The notes under the pieces are model-generated. The model was not told the DNA's origin. It ran no database searches and worked only from the letters and a program-made list of their open reading frames with translations. Made by a program: the position numbers and the translations under genes. DNA of 64,000 nucleotides from Microbacterium marinum (GTDB taxonomy: Bacteria; Actinomycetota; Actinomycetes; Actinomycetales; Microbacteriaceae), in NCBI RefSeq assembly GCF_014204835.1, contig NZ_JACHMD010000001.1:868001-932000 (forward strand), given 5' to 3'. This document shows positions 56,615 through 64,000 of this stretch, one piece after another. Within the stretch, counting starts at the first letter, position 1, and each line of letters begins with the position of its first letter.

Positions 56615-57517
56615 TCAGTCGCTGCCGCGCAGGATCGCGATCATGCGCAGGATCTCGACGTACAGCCAGACGACGGTCACCATGATGCCGAAGGCGCCAA
56701 CCCAGGCGAACGCGCGGGGAGCCCCATTGCGGGCGCCCTGCTGGACGAGGTCGAAGTCCTGCACGAGCGAGTACGCCGCCATGAGGACGACCAGCACGCC
56801 GATAATCAGACCCAGGGGAATGCCGAAGACCTTCGCCGAGTAGAGGCCGAAGGCGCCCTGCGTCACGCCCGTCCACATGAGGACGAGGTTGATGAGGCCG
56901 AACACCAGGTAGCTGACCATGGCGATGAGGAAGATCTTGTTCGCGCGCTTGCTGACACGCACCTTGCCGTTCGCGAAGAGGGCCAGCGTGACGCCGACCA
57001 CGGCGAGGGTCGCGATCGTCGCCTGTAGGACGATGCCGGGCCACATCACCTCGAAGTAGGCCGAGATGCCGCCGACGAAGAGGCCTTCCGCTGCGGCGTA
57101 CGCCCAGATGAGCGCGGGGCGGACCTTCTTGCGCGAGGTGAAGCTGATCACGAGTGCGAGGACGAAGCCGACGAGCGCGCCGATGATCCACGGCATGATC
57201 GTGAGACCGTTGGGCGCGGTCGCGTCGAGCGTGCCGCCGAGGGTCCAGAACCAGCCCACGAGGGCCGTGACGAGAAGGATGCCGAACAGGCCTGCCGTCT
57301 TGACGACGGTGTCCTCGACGGTCATGCGGCCGGTCTGCGACGAGCCCGCAGCAGGAGCGGCGTACATGCCCTCCAGCTGCGCGTTCGCCGCGACGTCGGC
57401 AGCCTGGTGCGAGGCCGTCGAGTACGCGGTCTGCTGGGCCGGTGGGGTCAGGCCGGGACGGCGCTGATCCTCCTGGAACACCGGATTGTTGAAGGCGAAA
57501 TTGCCGGACGCTGCCAT
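56615..57517 (-). CDS. Bax inhibitor-1/YccA family membrane protein
   Basis: 300 residues. A polar N-terminus (about 1-80) precedes seven membrane helices. YSAKVFGIPLGLIIGVLVVL and AAYSLVQDFDLVQQGARNG are typical of the family (LVxDFD signature). Bacterial members may be H+-sensitive Ca2+ leak channels; physiological role uncertain. Promoter: minus-strand TACGCT at 57566-57571 gives a leader of about 41 bases containing GGAG. Confidence 0.88.
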   Translation of the reverse strand: MAASGNFAFNNPVFQEDQRRPGLTPPAQQTAYSTASHQAADVAANAQLEGMYAAPAAGSSQTGRMTVEDTVVKTAGLFGILLVTALVGWFWTLGGTLDATAPNGLTIMPWIIGALVGFVLALVISFTSRKKVRPALIWAYAAAEGLFVGGISAYFEVMWPGIVLQATIATLAVVGVTLALFANGKVRVSKRANKIFLIAMVSYLVFGLINLVLMWTGVTQGAFGLYSAKVFGIPLGLIIGVLVVLMAAYSLVQDFDLVQQGARNGAPRAFAWVGAFGIMVTVVWLYVEILRMIAILRGSD

Positions 57518-57565
57518 GATGTGTCTCACTCCAAAGATCGAGGCACAGCGCGATGCTGTCGATCC

Positions 57566-57571
57566 AGCGTA
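57566..57571 (-). promoter_or_regulatory. -10 box of the Bax inhibitor-1 gene
   Basis: TACGCT on the minus strand, about 48 bases before the ATG. Confidence 0.4.
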
Positions 57572-57640
57572 TCGGACCGGATTTCCGGGGGTGGGGCCTC
57601 GCCCTGTGAGACCCCTATGAACGGGCCGCATCTGCCTGGG

Positions 57641-57646
57641 TAGCCT
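57641..57646 (+). promoter_or_regulatory. -10 box, leaderless promoter of the GDPD gene
   Basis: TAGCCT, six bases, then ATG 57653. Confidence 0.55.
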
Positions 57647-57652
57647 GGTCGT

Positions 57653-58660
57653 ATGCCCCGTCGCAGCCCGCTCGTGATCGGCCACCGGGGTGCTCCCGGC
57701 TACCGCCCCGAGCACAGCCGCTCGTCCTACGACCTCGCGCTCGAGATGGGCGTCGACGCAGTCGAGCCCGACGTCGTGTTCACCGCCGACGGCGTCGCCG
57801 TCGTGCGCCACGAGAACGAGATCAGCACAACGACCGATGTCGCCGCCCGTCCCGAGTTCGCAGATCGCCGCACGACCAAGACGATCGACGGGCGCGACCT
57901 CACCGGCTGGTTCACCGAGGACTTCACCTGGAACGAACTGGCAACGCTCCGCTGCCGCGAGCGCTTGCCGCAGCTGCGCCCCCGCAGTGCCTCCTTCGAC
58001 GACACCCAGCCGATCCTCCGGTTCTCCGACCTGCTGGATCTCGTCCGGCGCGCGGGTCTCGATCAGGGGCGCGAGATCGGCGTGGTCCTCGAGATCAAGC
58101 ACGCCACGTACTTCGGCGGAATCGGATACGACGTCGCCTCTCTGCTGGCCGCCGAGCTGGCCGCGGCGGGGTGGGATGCCGGCCAGCTTCCCCTCATCGT
58201 GGAATCGTTCGAGCAGACCGCACTGACGCAGCTCCGAGACCGCGGCATCCGGGCCCGCTTCGTCTATCTCCTCGAGGCGGCGGGCCGCCCCTTCGACCTC
58301 GCCGCCCGCCACGGAGCGACGTCGCCGACCTACGCCGCTCAGCTCACCCCGGTCGGCCTCGACCGTCTCGCGGCCGAGGTGGACGGGATCAGCCTCGACA
58401 AGAAGATCGTGCTCGCGGAGAAGGGCGGACGGGTCGCCGGCACCTCGCCGGTGGTCGCGGCCGCCCAGGAGCGCGGGCTCGAGGTCTACACGTGGACGTG
58501 CCGCCCCGAGAACGCCTTCCTCGCGCGCCCGTTCCGGCGGGGGCGCGACAAAGCGGCGTTCGGCGACTGGGAGGCGGAGTGGACGGCTATCGCCGATGCC
58601 GCGCTCGACGGCGTCTTCGTCGATCACCCCGACCTCGGCGTCGACTTCTTCCGTCGCTGA
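57653..58660 (+). CDS. Glycerophosphodiester phosphodiesterase
   Basis: 335 residues, GDPD TIM barrel. The catalytic first block is VIGHRGAPGYRPEHS, followed by AVEPDVVFTADGVAVVRHEN; LEIKHATYF and VESFEQTALTQLRDRG match later strands. It lacks a signal peptide, so it probably hydrolyses deacylated phospholipids in the cytoplasm to glycerol-3-phosphate and an alcohol. Leaderless start. Confidence 0.93.
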   Translation: MPRRSPLVIGHRGAPGYRPEHSRSSYDLALEMGVDAVEPDVVFTADGVAVVRHENEISTTTDVAARPEFADRRTTKTIDGRDLTGWFTEDFTWNELATLRCRERLPQLRPRSASFDDTQPILRFSDLLDLVRRAGLDQGREIGVVLEIKHATYFGGIGYDVASLLAAELAAAGWDAGQLPLIVESFEQTALTQLRDRGIRARFVYLLEAAGRPFDLAARHGATSPTYAAQLTPVGLDRLAAEVDGISLDKKIVLAEKGGRVAGTSPVVAAAQERGLEVYTWTCRPENAFLARPFRRGRDKAAFGDWEAEWTAIADAALDGVFVDHPDLGVDFFRR

Positions 58661-58693
58661 CGGTCCTCCCGGGAGGTGCGGAGGATGCCGCGG

Positions 58694-58699
58694 TAGAGT
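58694..58699 (+). promoter_or_regulatory. -10 box of the mini-ORF/MFS transcript
   Basis: TAGAGT, with transcription expected near 58707, immediately before the mini-ORF GTG. Confidence 0.5.
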
Positions 58700-58707
58700 A
58701 ATCAACG

Positions 58708-58737
58708 GTGCCTCCCGCACCCCGTGTAACTACCTGA
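58708..58737 (+). CDS. Candidate leader peptide upstream of MFS gene
   Basis: GTG-initiated nine-codon frame, V/M-P-P-A-P-R-V-T-T, then TGA. It lies at the predicted 5' end of the mRNA, so it could be translated leaderless. Its CCTCC (58711-58715) is complementary to GGAGG of the MFS ribosome binding site (58779-58783). Ribosome position on this frame could therefore expose or hide that site. A GGCG / CGCC hairpin lies between (58755-58768). Regulatory role inferred. Confidence 0.4.
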   Translation: MPPAPRVTT

Positions 58738-58787
58738 TCCCCGATGCGAGTCAAGGCGGCACGACGCCCCTTCTCTCCGGAGGTCCC

Positions 58788-60017
58788 ATGTCACGCCACT
58801 CGATGACCGCGCTCGTGCGCGCGGTCGGAGTCTGGTACTTCGCGATCGCTCTGATCGCGAGGCTTCCGTACGCGATGATCGTCGTCGGCGTGCTCACCAT
58901 GGTGGTCGACGCACGCGGTTCGCTCGCTGTCGGCGGACTCACCTCGGCGATGGTGGGTCTCGGGACCATCGCCACCGGGCCGCTCATCGGCGCCGCCGCC
59001 GACCGCTACGGACAGCGCCCCGTCCTCCTGCTCGCGACCGTCGTGCAGGCGAGCGTCCTCGTCGCCCTCGTCGTCGTCGCCTACGGTGACACCCCCGACG
59101 GACTCCTCCTCGCCGTCTCGGCGCTCGCCGGTGCGACCGCACCGCAGGTCTCGCCGATGTCGCGCGCCCGCATGGTCGCCGCCGTGGGCCGCCTCCGCGT
59201 GACCGACCGCGACCGCGTCCAGGAGTCGGTGATGGGCTACGAGTCCGCGGTCGACGAGGTCGTCTTCGTGTTCGGCCCCGTGCTCGTCGGGGTCATCGCG
59301 ATCGCCGGAGATCCCGCCGCGCCGGTCCTCGCCGCTGCCGCCCTCACGGTTGTCTTCGTCGCGGGATTCGCCCTGCACCCCACCGCTCGCACCGCCGCGT
59401 ACGCCGAGAGCCGGCAGGCGCGAGAACCCGTCCGGGCGGTGTTCCGTCCGGGCATCGTGCTGGCCGCGGCCGGCACGCTCGCCACCGGCCTCTTCTTCGG
59501 TGCGATGCTCACCTCCCTCACCGCGTTCGCCGAAGAGGGCGGGTTCCCCGAGCAGACCGGCATCCTCTACGGGATCATGGGGATCGGATCGGCGATCCTC
59601 GCCCTGAGCGTCGGGCTCTTCCCACGCCGGTTCACCCTGCCGTGGCGGTGGATCGGGTTCACCGTGCTCCTCGTCATCGGCGCCCTCCTCGCAGCCGGTG
59701 CCACCGGCGCCCTCTCCATGGGATGGGCGCTCGCGCTCGCCGGGTGCGGCATCGGCCCCACCCTCGCGACCCTGTACGCGCTCGCCGCCGCCCGCGCACC
59801 GCTCGGACGGGAGGCGACCGTGATGACGATCCTCGGATCGGGAGTCGTGGTGGGTCAGGCGTTCGGAAGCATGCTCGTCGGTCTCCTCGCCGAGACGGCC
59901 GGTGCCTCTGCCGCGCTGTGGACACCCGTCCTCGCGGCGGTGCTGCTGCTGGTGGCAGGTGTCGCCAACCTGCGCGTTCGCCACGACGTTCCGCGGGTGG
60001 TCGCGCTCGCCCCCTAG
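58788..60017 (+). CDS. MFS transporter
   Basis: 409 residues, twelve hydrophobic helices. The loop 2-3 motif is AADRYGQRPVLLLATVV, and the centre carries a long charged loop (about 205-225). GIGPTLATLYALAAARAP and the last helices match drug-efflux-like MFS proteins; substrate unknown. ATG 58788 follows CCGGAGG. The 80-base leader contains a mini-ORF and possible attenuator. Confidence 0.88.
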   Translation: MSRHSMTALVRAVGVWYFAIALIARLPYAMIVVGVLTMVVDARGSLAVGGLTSAMVGLGTIATGPLIGAAADRYGQRPVLLLATVVQASVLVALVVVAYGDTPDGLLLAVSALAGATAPQVSPMSRARMVAAVGRLRVTDRDRVQESVMGYESAVDEVVFVFGPVLVGVIAIAGDPAAPVLAAAALTVVFVAGFALHPTARTAAYAESRQAREPVRAVFRPGIVLAAAGTLATGLFFGAMLTSLTAFAEEGGFPEQTGILYGIMGIGSAILALSVGLFPRRFTLPWRWIGFTVLLVIGALLAAGATGALSMGWALALAGCGIGPTLATLYALAAARAPLGREATVMTILGSGVVVGQAFGSMLVGLLAETAGASAALWTPVLAAVLLLVAGVANLRVRHDVPRVVALAP

Positions 60018-60020
60018 GGT
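60015..60020 (+). promoter_or_regulatory. -10 box, leaderless promoter of the ABC exporter
   Basis: TAGGGT overlapping the MFS stop, seven bases, then ATG 60028. It decides the start over upstream in-frame codons. Confidence 0.55.
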
Positions 60021-60027
60021 GAGCGTC

Positions 60028-60960
60028 ATGACAACATCGGGCATCGTCGCGGAGGGGGTGCGGCGATCCTTCGGACAGGTCCACGCCGTCCGCGACGTCA
60101 CATTCCAGGCACCTGAGGGTGCCGTCACCGGGCTCGTCGGACCCAACGGGTCGGGCAAGACCACGCTGCTGCTGATGCTGGCCTCGCTGCTGGCTCCCGA
60201 CGCCGGCACGATCCGCATCGCCGACGTCGATCCCATCGCGGAGCCTGCTGCGGCACGCGCCCTGCTGGGGTGGATGCCGGACAGCCTCGGCGCGTGGCCG
60301 TCGCTGACCGCGCGCGAGACGATCGTGATGACCGGCCGCCTCTCGGGTCTGACGAAGGCGACGGCGGGGGAGCGCGCCGCCGTGCTGCTGGGCACCGTCG
60401 GTCTCGAGGATCTCGCGGACGCGCCGGCGAAGGTGCTGTCCCGGGGTCAGAAGCAGCGGCTCGGGCTCGCCCGCGCGCTGGTCCACGATCCGAAGGTGCT
60501 GCTCTTGGACGAGCCGGCGTCGGGCCTCGATCCGCAGGCGCGCATCGACCTGCGGGTCCTCCTGCGCCGACTCGCCGCCGAAGGACGGACCGTCCTGATC
60601 TCCAGCCACATCCTCTCCGAGCTCGAAGAGGTCGTGGACGACGCCGTCTTCCTCCTGCGCGGAGAGACGGTTCGTGCCGACCGGGTGGCGCAGGCCGCGA
60701 ATCGGGCGCGGACATGGCGCATCCGCCTCGCCGACCGCGACGCGACCGCCGCTGCGCTCCCGGTCGCGCAGGCGCTCGACCTCGACGTCGCGACCCTGCC
60801 GATCGACCGGCGTGATCTGCTCGTGTCGTTCGCGACCGACGCGGATGCCGCGCGCGGCCTCGCCGCGCTGATCGGCGGGGGACTCCCCGTCGCGGAGTTC
60901 TCGGCGGCGACGGGCCTGCTCGAACACACCTTCCTCGACCTCGAAGGAGGTGCCCGATGA
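60028..60960 (+). CDS. ABC transporter ATP-binding protein
   Basis: 310 residues. Walker A LVGPNGSGKTTLLLML, signature LSRGQKQRLGLARALV, Walker B VLLLDEPASGLDPQ and H-loop LISSHILSELEEV are complete. The C-terminal 80 residues form a regulatory-like extension. It pairs with the ABC-2 permease encoded next, whose ATG overlaps its stop (ATGA). Together an exporter of unknown substrate. Confidence 0.93.
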   Translation: MTTSGIVAEGVRRSFGQVHAVRDVTFQAPEGAVTGLVGPNGSGKTTLLLMLASLLAPDAGTIRIADVDPIAEPAAARALLGWMPDSLGAWPSLTARETIVMTGRLSGLTKATAGERAAVLLGTVGLEDLADAPAKVLSRGQKQRLGLARALVHDPKVLLLDEPASGLDPQARIDLRVLLRRLAAEGRTVLISSHILSELEEVVDDAVFLLRGETVRADRVAQAANRARTWRIRLADRDATAAALPVAQALDLDVATLPIDRRDLLVSFATDADAARGLAALIGGGLPVAEFSAATGLLEHTFLDLEGGAR

Positions 60961-62039
60961 GCCTCACGCGTCTCTGGACGGTCGCACAGCTCGACCTGAC
61001 CCAGCGCATCCGGACGGTGTCCTGGTACGTCCTGCTCGGCGTCTTCGCGCTCTTCCTGCTCGGCGCGACAGTGCTCGCCTTCCTTGCCTTCTCCGGGCAG
61101 GAGGCATCCGGCCCCGGTGTCTACTCGACGGTCGTGTTCATCACGCTGCTGCTCGTCGTCCTCGTCTCCCCGACGCTCAGCGGCAACACCATCAACGGCG
61201 ACCGGGATGCCGCGACCCTGGCGCCCGTCCAGGTCACCCAGGCGACCACGGCCGAGATCCTCCTCGGTAAGTTCCTGGCCGCCTGGATCACCGGGTTGGC
61301 GTTCGCCGTCGTCGCGATCCCGTTCCTTCTCATCGCCTCCCTCGCGGGCGGGGTGAACCCGTTCACGGTGCTCGTCTCGGCACTCGTCCTGATCGTGGAG
61401 ACCGGGGTCGTCGCCGGGCTCGGGACCGCGTTCAGCGGCATCCTCGCCCGTCCGCTCTTCTCGGTCGCGACCACCTACCTCGTCGTCGCGGCGCTCGCGA
61501 TCGGCACCTTCGTGGGCTTCGGCCTGGTGGGGGCGAGCATCACCTCCGAGCAGGTGAGCCGGTACCAGTCGGCGGTCTACGATCCCGTGTCGGGTGAGCC
61601 CGAGTGCGTCGACGGCGTCGACTCCTGCTACAACGACCCCGAGGACATGGTCTGCGAGGAGTGGCAGAGCGACTCGTACCGCATTCCGCGCTACGACACC
61701 GTCTGGTGGATGCTCGCACCCAACCCCTTCGTCATCCTCGCCGACGCGACGCCCGTCGACTTCGACCGTGATGGTCAGCCGCTCGATCTCTTCGGGTACG
61801 CGAAGGTGGGCCTCCGCTCGCTGCAGAACGCGCCCGACCTCGAGACGAGCTGGAGCGAGTGCGAGCCGTACGTCGAAGAGGACTACCCCACCGGGGAGGA
61901 GGTCGTGGCGGGCTCGACCCCGAGCTGGTTCGTCGGCCTCGGGCTTCAGATCGCGCTCACCGCGGCGCTCCTGGCGTGGGCGGGAGCCCGGACCCGGACA
62001 CCCGCCCGAGCGCTGCCGCCCGGGACCCGGATCGCCTGA
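60957..62039 (+). CDS. ABC-2 type transporter permease
   Basis: 360 residues. Six membrane helices, with SPTLSGNTINGDRDAATLAP and TAEILLGKFLAAWITGLAF typical of ABC-2 permeases. An unusual outer loop between helices 5 and 6 (about 200-320) is acidic and has four or more cysteines (CVDGVDSCYND, MVCEEW, SECEPY), possibly disulphide-bonded. Translationally coupled to the ATPase gene. Confidence 0.88.
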   Translation: MSLTRLWTVAQLDLTQRIRTVSWYVLLGVFALFLLGATVLAFLAFSGQEASGPGVYSTVVFITLLLVVLVSPTLSGNTINGDRDAATLAPVQVTQATTAEILLGKFLAAWITGLAFAVVAIPFLLIASLAGGVNPFTVLVSALVLIVETGVVAGLGTAFSGILARPLFSVATTYLVVAALAIGTFVGFGLVGASITSEQVSRYQSAVYDPVSGEPECVDGVDSCYNDPEDMVCEEWQSDSYRIPRYDTVWWMLAPNPFVILADATPVDFDRDGQPLDLFGYAKVGLRSLQNAPDLETSWSECEPYVEEDYPTGEEVVAGSTPSWFVGLGLQIALTAALLAWAGARTRTPARALPPGTRIA

Positions 62040-62051
62040 GCACGTCGCGGT

Positions 62052-62081
62052 CGGGCAGGTGAGGATCTTCTCATCTGCCCG
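62052..62081 (+). terminator. ABC exporter terminator
   Basis: CGGGCAGGTGAG / CTCATCTGCCCG with loop GATCTT and one mismatch. Confidence 0.8.
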
Positions 62082-62202
62082 ATCGATGCTTGGGGGATCG
62101 TCAGGCGATGCATAGCCTCCTATCAGTCTCGGCGTTCGACCACCGCATCCCGGCGGATCGTCAAGCCCCGCCGTGACCCTCCCAGAAGGAAGGCGGTTCC
62201 TC

Positions 62203-64000
62203 TTGCACCGACGCATACTGGCAGTCGCGGGCGTCCTCGCCCTGTCGCTGCCCACGACCGCGGCATTCGCCGCGACGGACACGGACACCTCACCGTTGTC
62301 GCGATTCGAACAGACCGGCTCGACCGGCAAGATCGACAGCGCGATCACCGCCGGGGCCATCGACCCCGACCGACGGATCACCGTGGTCGTCGAGATGGAA
62401 GGCGACCCGGTCGCCGTCGTGCAGGCCGAGGAAGGCCGCACGCTCACGAAGACCGAGCGCTCCACCGTCAAGAAGGACCTCAAGAAGGCGCAGGACGCCA
62501 TCCGCGGTCAGATCGCCGAACGCGGTGGCAAGATCCGCGCTCAGATGCAGTCGGCGTACAACGGCATCCAGGTGTCGCTGCCGGCCACGCAGGTCGACGA
62601 GGTCGCCGCCCTCCCGGGCGTCATCGGCGTCCACCAGGTCGTCACGCACGAACTCGACAACGCCGTCTCCGTGCCCTACCTCGGCGTCCCGTCGGTCTGG
62701 GAGGACACCGGCTACACCGGCGCGAACGTCAAGGTCGCGATTCTCGACACCGGCATCGACTACACCCACTCCGCCTTCGGCGGGCCAGGCACCGTCGAGG
62801 CGTTCGAAGCCGCCTCGGCGACGTCGACCGCGCCGGCCGACCCCGCCCTGTACGGCCCAAGCGCCCCGCGCATCAAGGGCGGTATCGACCTCGTCGGCGA
62901 CGCCTACGACGCCGGCGGCACGGGCGACGCGCTCATCCCCAAGCCCGACGCGAACCCGCTCGACTGCCAGGGTCACGGCTCGCACGTCGCCGGCACCACC
63001 GGTGGTTCGGGCGTCCTGCCCGACGGCTCCACATACGACGGCCCTTACGACTCGACGACTCCGTCGGTCGACTTCAAGGTCGGACCGGGCGTCGCCCCCG
63101 AGGCCGACCTCTACGCGGTCCGTGTCTTCGGCTGCGACGGCTCGACCGACGTCACCGTGCAGGCCATCGACTGGGCCGTAGACAACGGCATGGACGTCAT
63201 CAACATGTCGCTCGGCTCGTCGTTCGGACGAGGCGACGACCCCAGCGCGGTCGCCGCAGCCAACGCCGTCGGCGCGGGCGTCGTCGTCGTGGCATCCGCC
63301 GGCAACTCCGGCCACAACCCGTACCTGACCGGTTCGCCCGGCTCGGGCGACGGCGTCATCGCGGTGTCCGCGGTCGACAGCTCCGAGTCCTTCCCGGGCG
63401 CGACGATCAGCGTCGGCGGCAAGACCGTCGAGGCGATCAACGCCAACGGCGAATCGGTCGCCGACCTGGGCGCGCTCAGCGTCGTCCGGCTGATGAACGA
63501 CCCCGCCACGACGGCCAACGAAGCGCTCGGGTGCGCGGCATCCGACTACACGCGCGTCGGAATCGTCGAAGGCGGCAACCAGCTCGCCGTCGTCGAGCGA
63601 GGCACCTGCGCCCGCGCCGCCAAGCCGATCTTCGGCCAGCAGGCGGGAGCGGCCGCGGTGCTCATGGTGAACAACACGAACGACCTGCCCCCGTACGAGG
63701 GCGCCATCTTCGACAATCCCGACGACGGCACACCGTACGAGGTCACGATCCCGTTCCTCGGCGTGCGCCAGTCCGACGGCCCGGCGTTCACCACCGGAGC
63801 ATCGGCCACCTTCGCCGACGCGCAGATCGCGAACCCGTCGTTCCGCGGCTACGCCTCGTTCACCTCGGCCGGCCCCCGCAGCGGTGACAGCTCGATCAGC
63901 CCCGATGTCGCAGCTCCCGGCGTGTCGATCGCCTCGGCTGCGGTCGGCACCGGCTCCTCGCCCGCCATCATGTCTGGCACGTCGATGGCCGCGCCCCACG
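62203..64000 (+). CDS. Secreted subtilisin-like serine protease (3' end cut by window)
   Basis: The frame is open from TTG 62203 to the last base (599 residues seen). A signal peptide (MHRRILAVAGVLALSLPTTA) is followed by an inhibitor_I9-type propeptide (ITVVVEMEGDPVAVV). The S8 triad is Asp182 (ILDTGIDYTHS), His258 (GHGSHVAGT) and Ser594 (GTSMAAPH), with oxyanion Asn in ASAGNSGHNP. A protease-associated domain is inserted before the serine (LAVVERGTCARAAKP, AAAVLMVNNTND). TTG is chosen because AGAAGGAAGG lies upstream and a clean signal peptide results; in-frame GTG 62173 is the alternative. Confidence 0.93.
   Translation, partial: MHRRILAVAGVLALSLPTTAAFAATDTDTSPLSRFEQTGSTGKIDSAITAGAIDPDRRITVVVEMEGDPVAVVQAEEGRTLTKTERSTVKKDLKKAQDAIRGQIAERGGKIRAQMQSAYNGIQVSLPATQVDEVAALPGVIGVHQVVTHELDNAVSVPYLGVPSVWEDTGYTGANVKVAILDTGIDYTHSAFGGPGTVEAFEAASATSTAPADPALYGPSAPRIKGGIDLVGDAYDAGGTGDALIPKPDANPLDCQGHGSHVAGTTGGSGVLPDGSTYDGPYDSTTPSVDFKVGPGVAPEADLYAVRVFGCDGSTDVTVQAIDWAVDNGMDVINMSLGSSFGRGDDPSAVAAANAVGAGVVVVASAGNSGHNPYLTGSPGSGDGVIAVSAVDSSESFPGATISVGGKTVEAINANGESVADLGALSVVRLMNDPATTANEALGCAASDYTRVGIVEGGNQLAVVERGTCARAAKPIFGQQAGAAAVLMVNNTNDLPPYEGAIFDNPDDGTPYEVTIPFLGVRQSDGPAFTTGASATFADAQIANPSFRGYASFTSAGPRSGDSSISPDVAAPGVSIASAAVGTGSSPAIMSGTSMAAPH

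Noticed and set aside
62290-63999. Minus-strand open frame of 569 codons
   Set aside because: Antisense to the subtilisin-like protease, whose triad and signal peptide are clear on the plus strand.

Overview
The window is high-GC DNA with actinobacterial features: GTG/TTG starts, a TANNNT -10 hexamer placed 6-7 bases before many start codons, CIRCE-controlled groES, LivFGMHK and GuaB/GuaB3. Gene content and the recurrent GGATGCC/GGCATCC word suggest Microbacteriaceae, probably Microbacterium; the genus is inferred, not proven. No rRNA, tRNA, CRISPR array, transposase or prophage was found. Both ends cut a gene: a beta-helix membrane protein at the left and a subtilisin-like protease at the right.

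Layout. 0-13 kb is accessory: a partial beta-helix protein, two decayed genes meeting head to head (lipoprotein and alpha/beta hydrolase), a VanZ-like protein, an unknown membrane protein plus lipoprotein pair, a glutamate-cysteine ligase-like enzyme, a DUF222/HNH protein, and two paralogous membrane proteins with degenerate histidine-kinase features around a CsbD-like protein. 13.1-26.1 kb is a cell-surface block: a small membrane protein, two giant secreted repeat proteins (1522 and 1972 aa) and a secreted GH5 cellulase. A decayed copy of the cellulase 3' end between the two giant genes shows the block arose by tandem duplication. 26-38.5 kb is core metabolism: coaA, a CAP-domain secreted protein, glmS, a proline-rich membrane protein, a CPBP protease, a small phosphatase, then acpS-alr-tsaE-tsaB-rimI-tsaD (cell wall precursor and t6A tRNA modification) and a methyltransferase. 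38.5-47.5 kb holds groES with two CIRCE operators, rarD and a branched-chain amino acid ABC transporter (livK, then livHMGF on the other strand). 47.7-54.6 kb is the GMP branch (guaB, guaB3, SURF1, DUF3817, guaA). 54.9-64 kb holds an orphan histidine kinase, a Bax inhibitor-1 protein, a glycerophosphodiesterase, an MFS transporter with an upstream mini-ORF, an ABC-2 exporter and the protease.

Most striking: two genes for DUF559/VSR-like (PD-(D/E)XK) nucleases are each enclosed by their own family of nested palindromes. One (family A, five copies in the window) sits between livK and livF; the other (family B, an inverted pair) splits guaB from guaB3. This looks like a small nuclease-palindrome mobile or selfish unit. 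A second candidate novelty is a helical C-terminal domain of about 55 residues shared by two otherwise unrelated membrane proteins.
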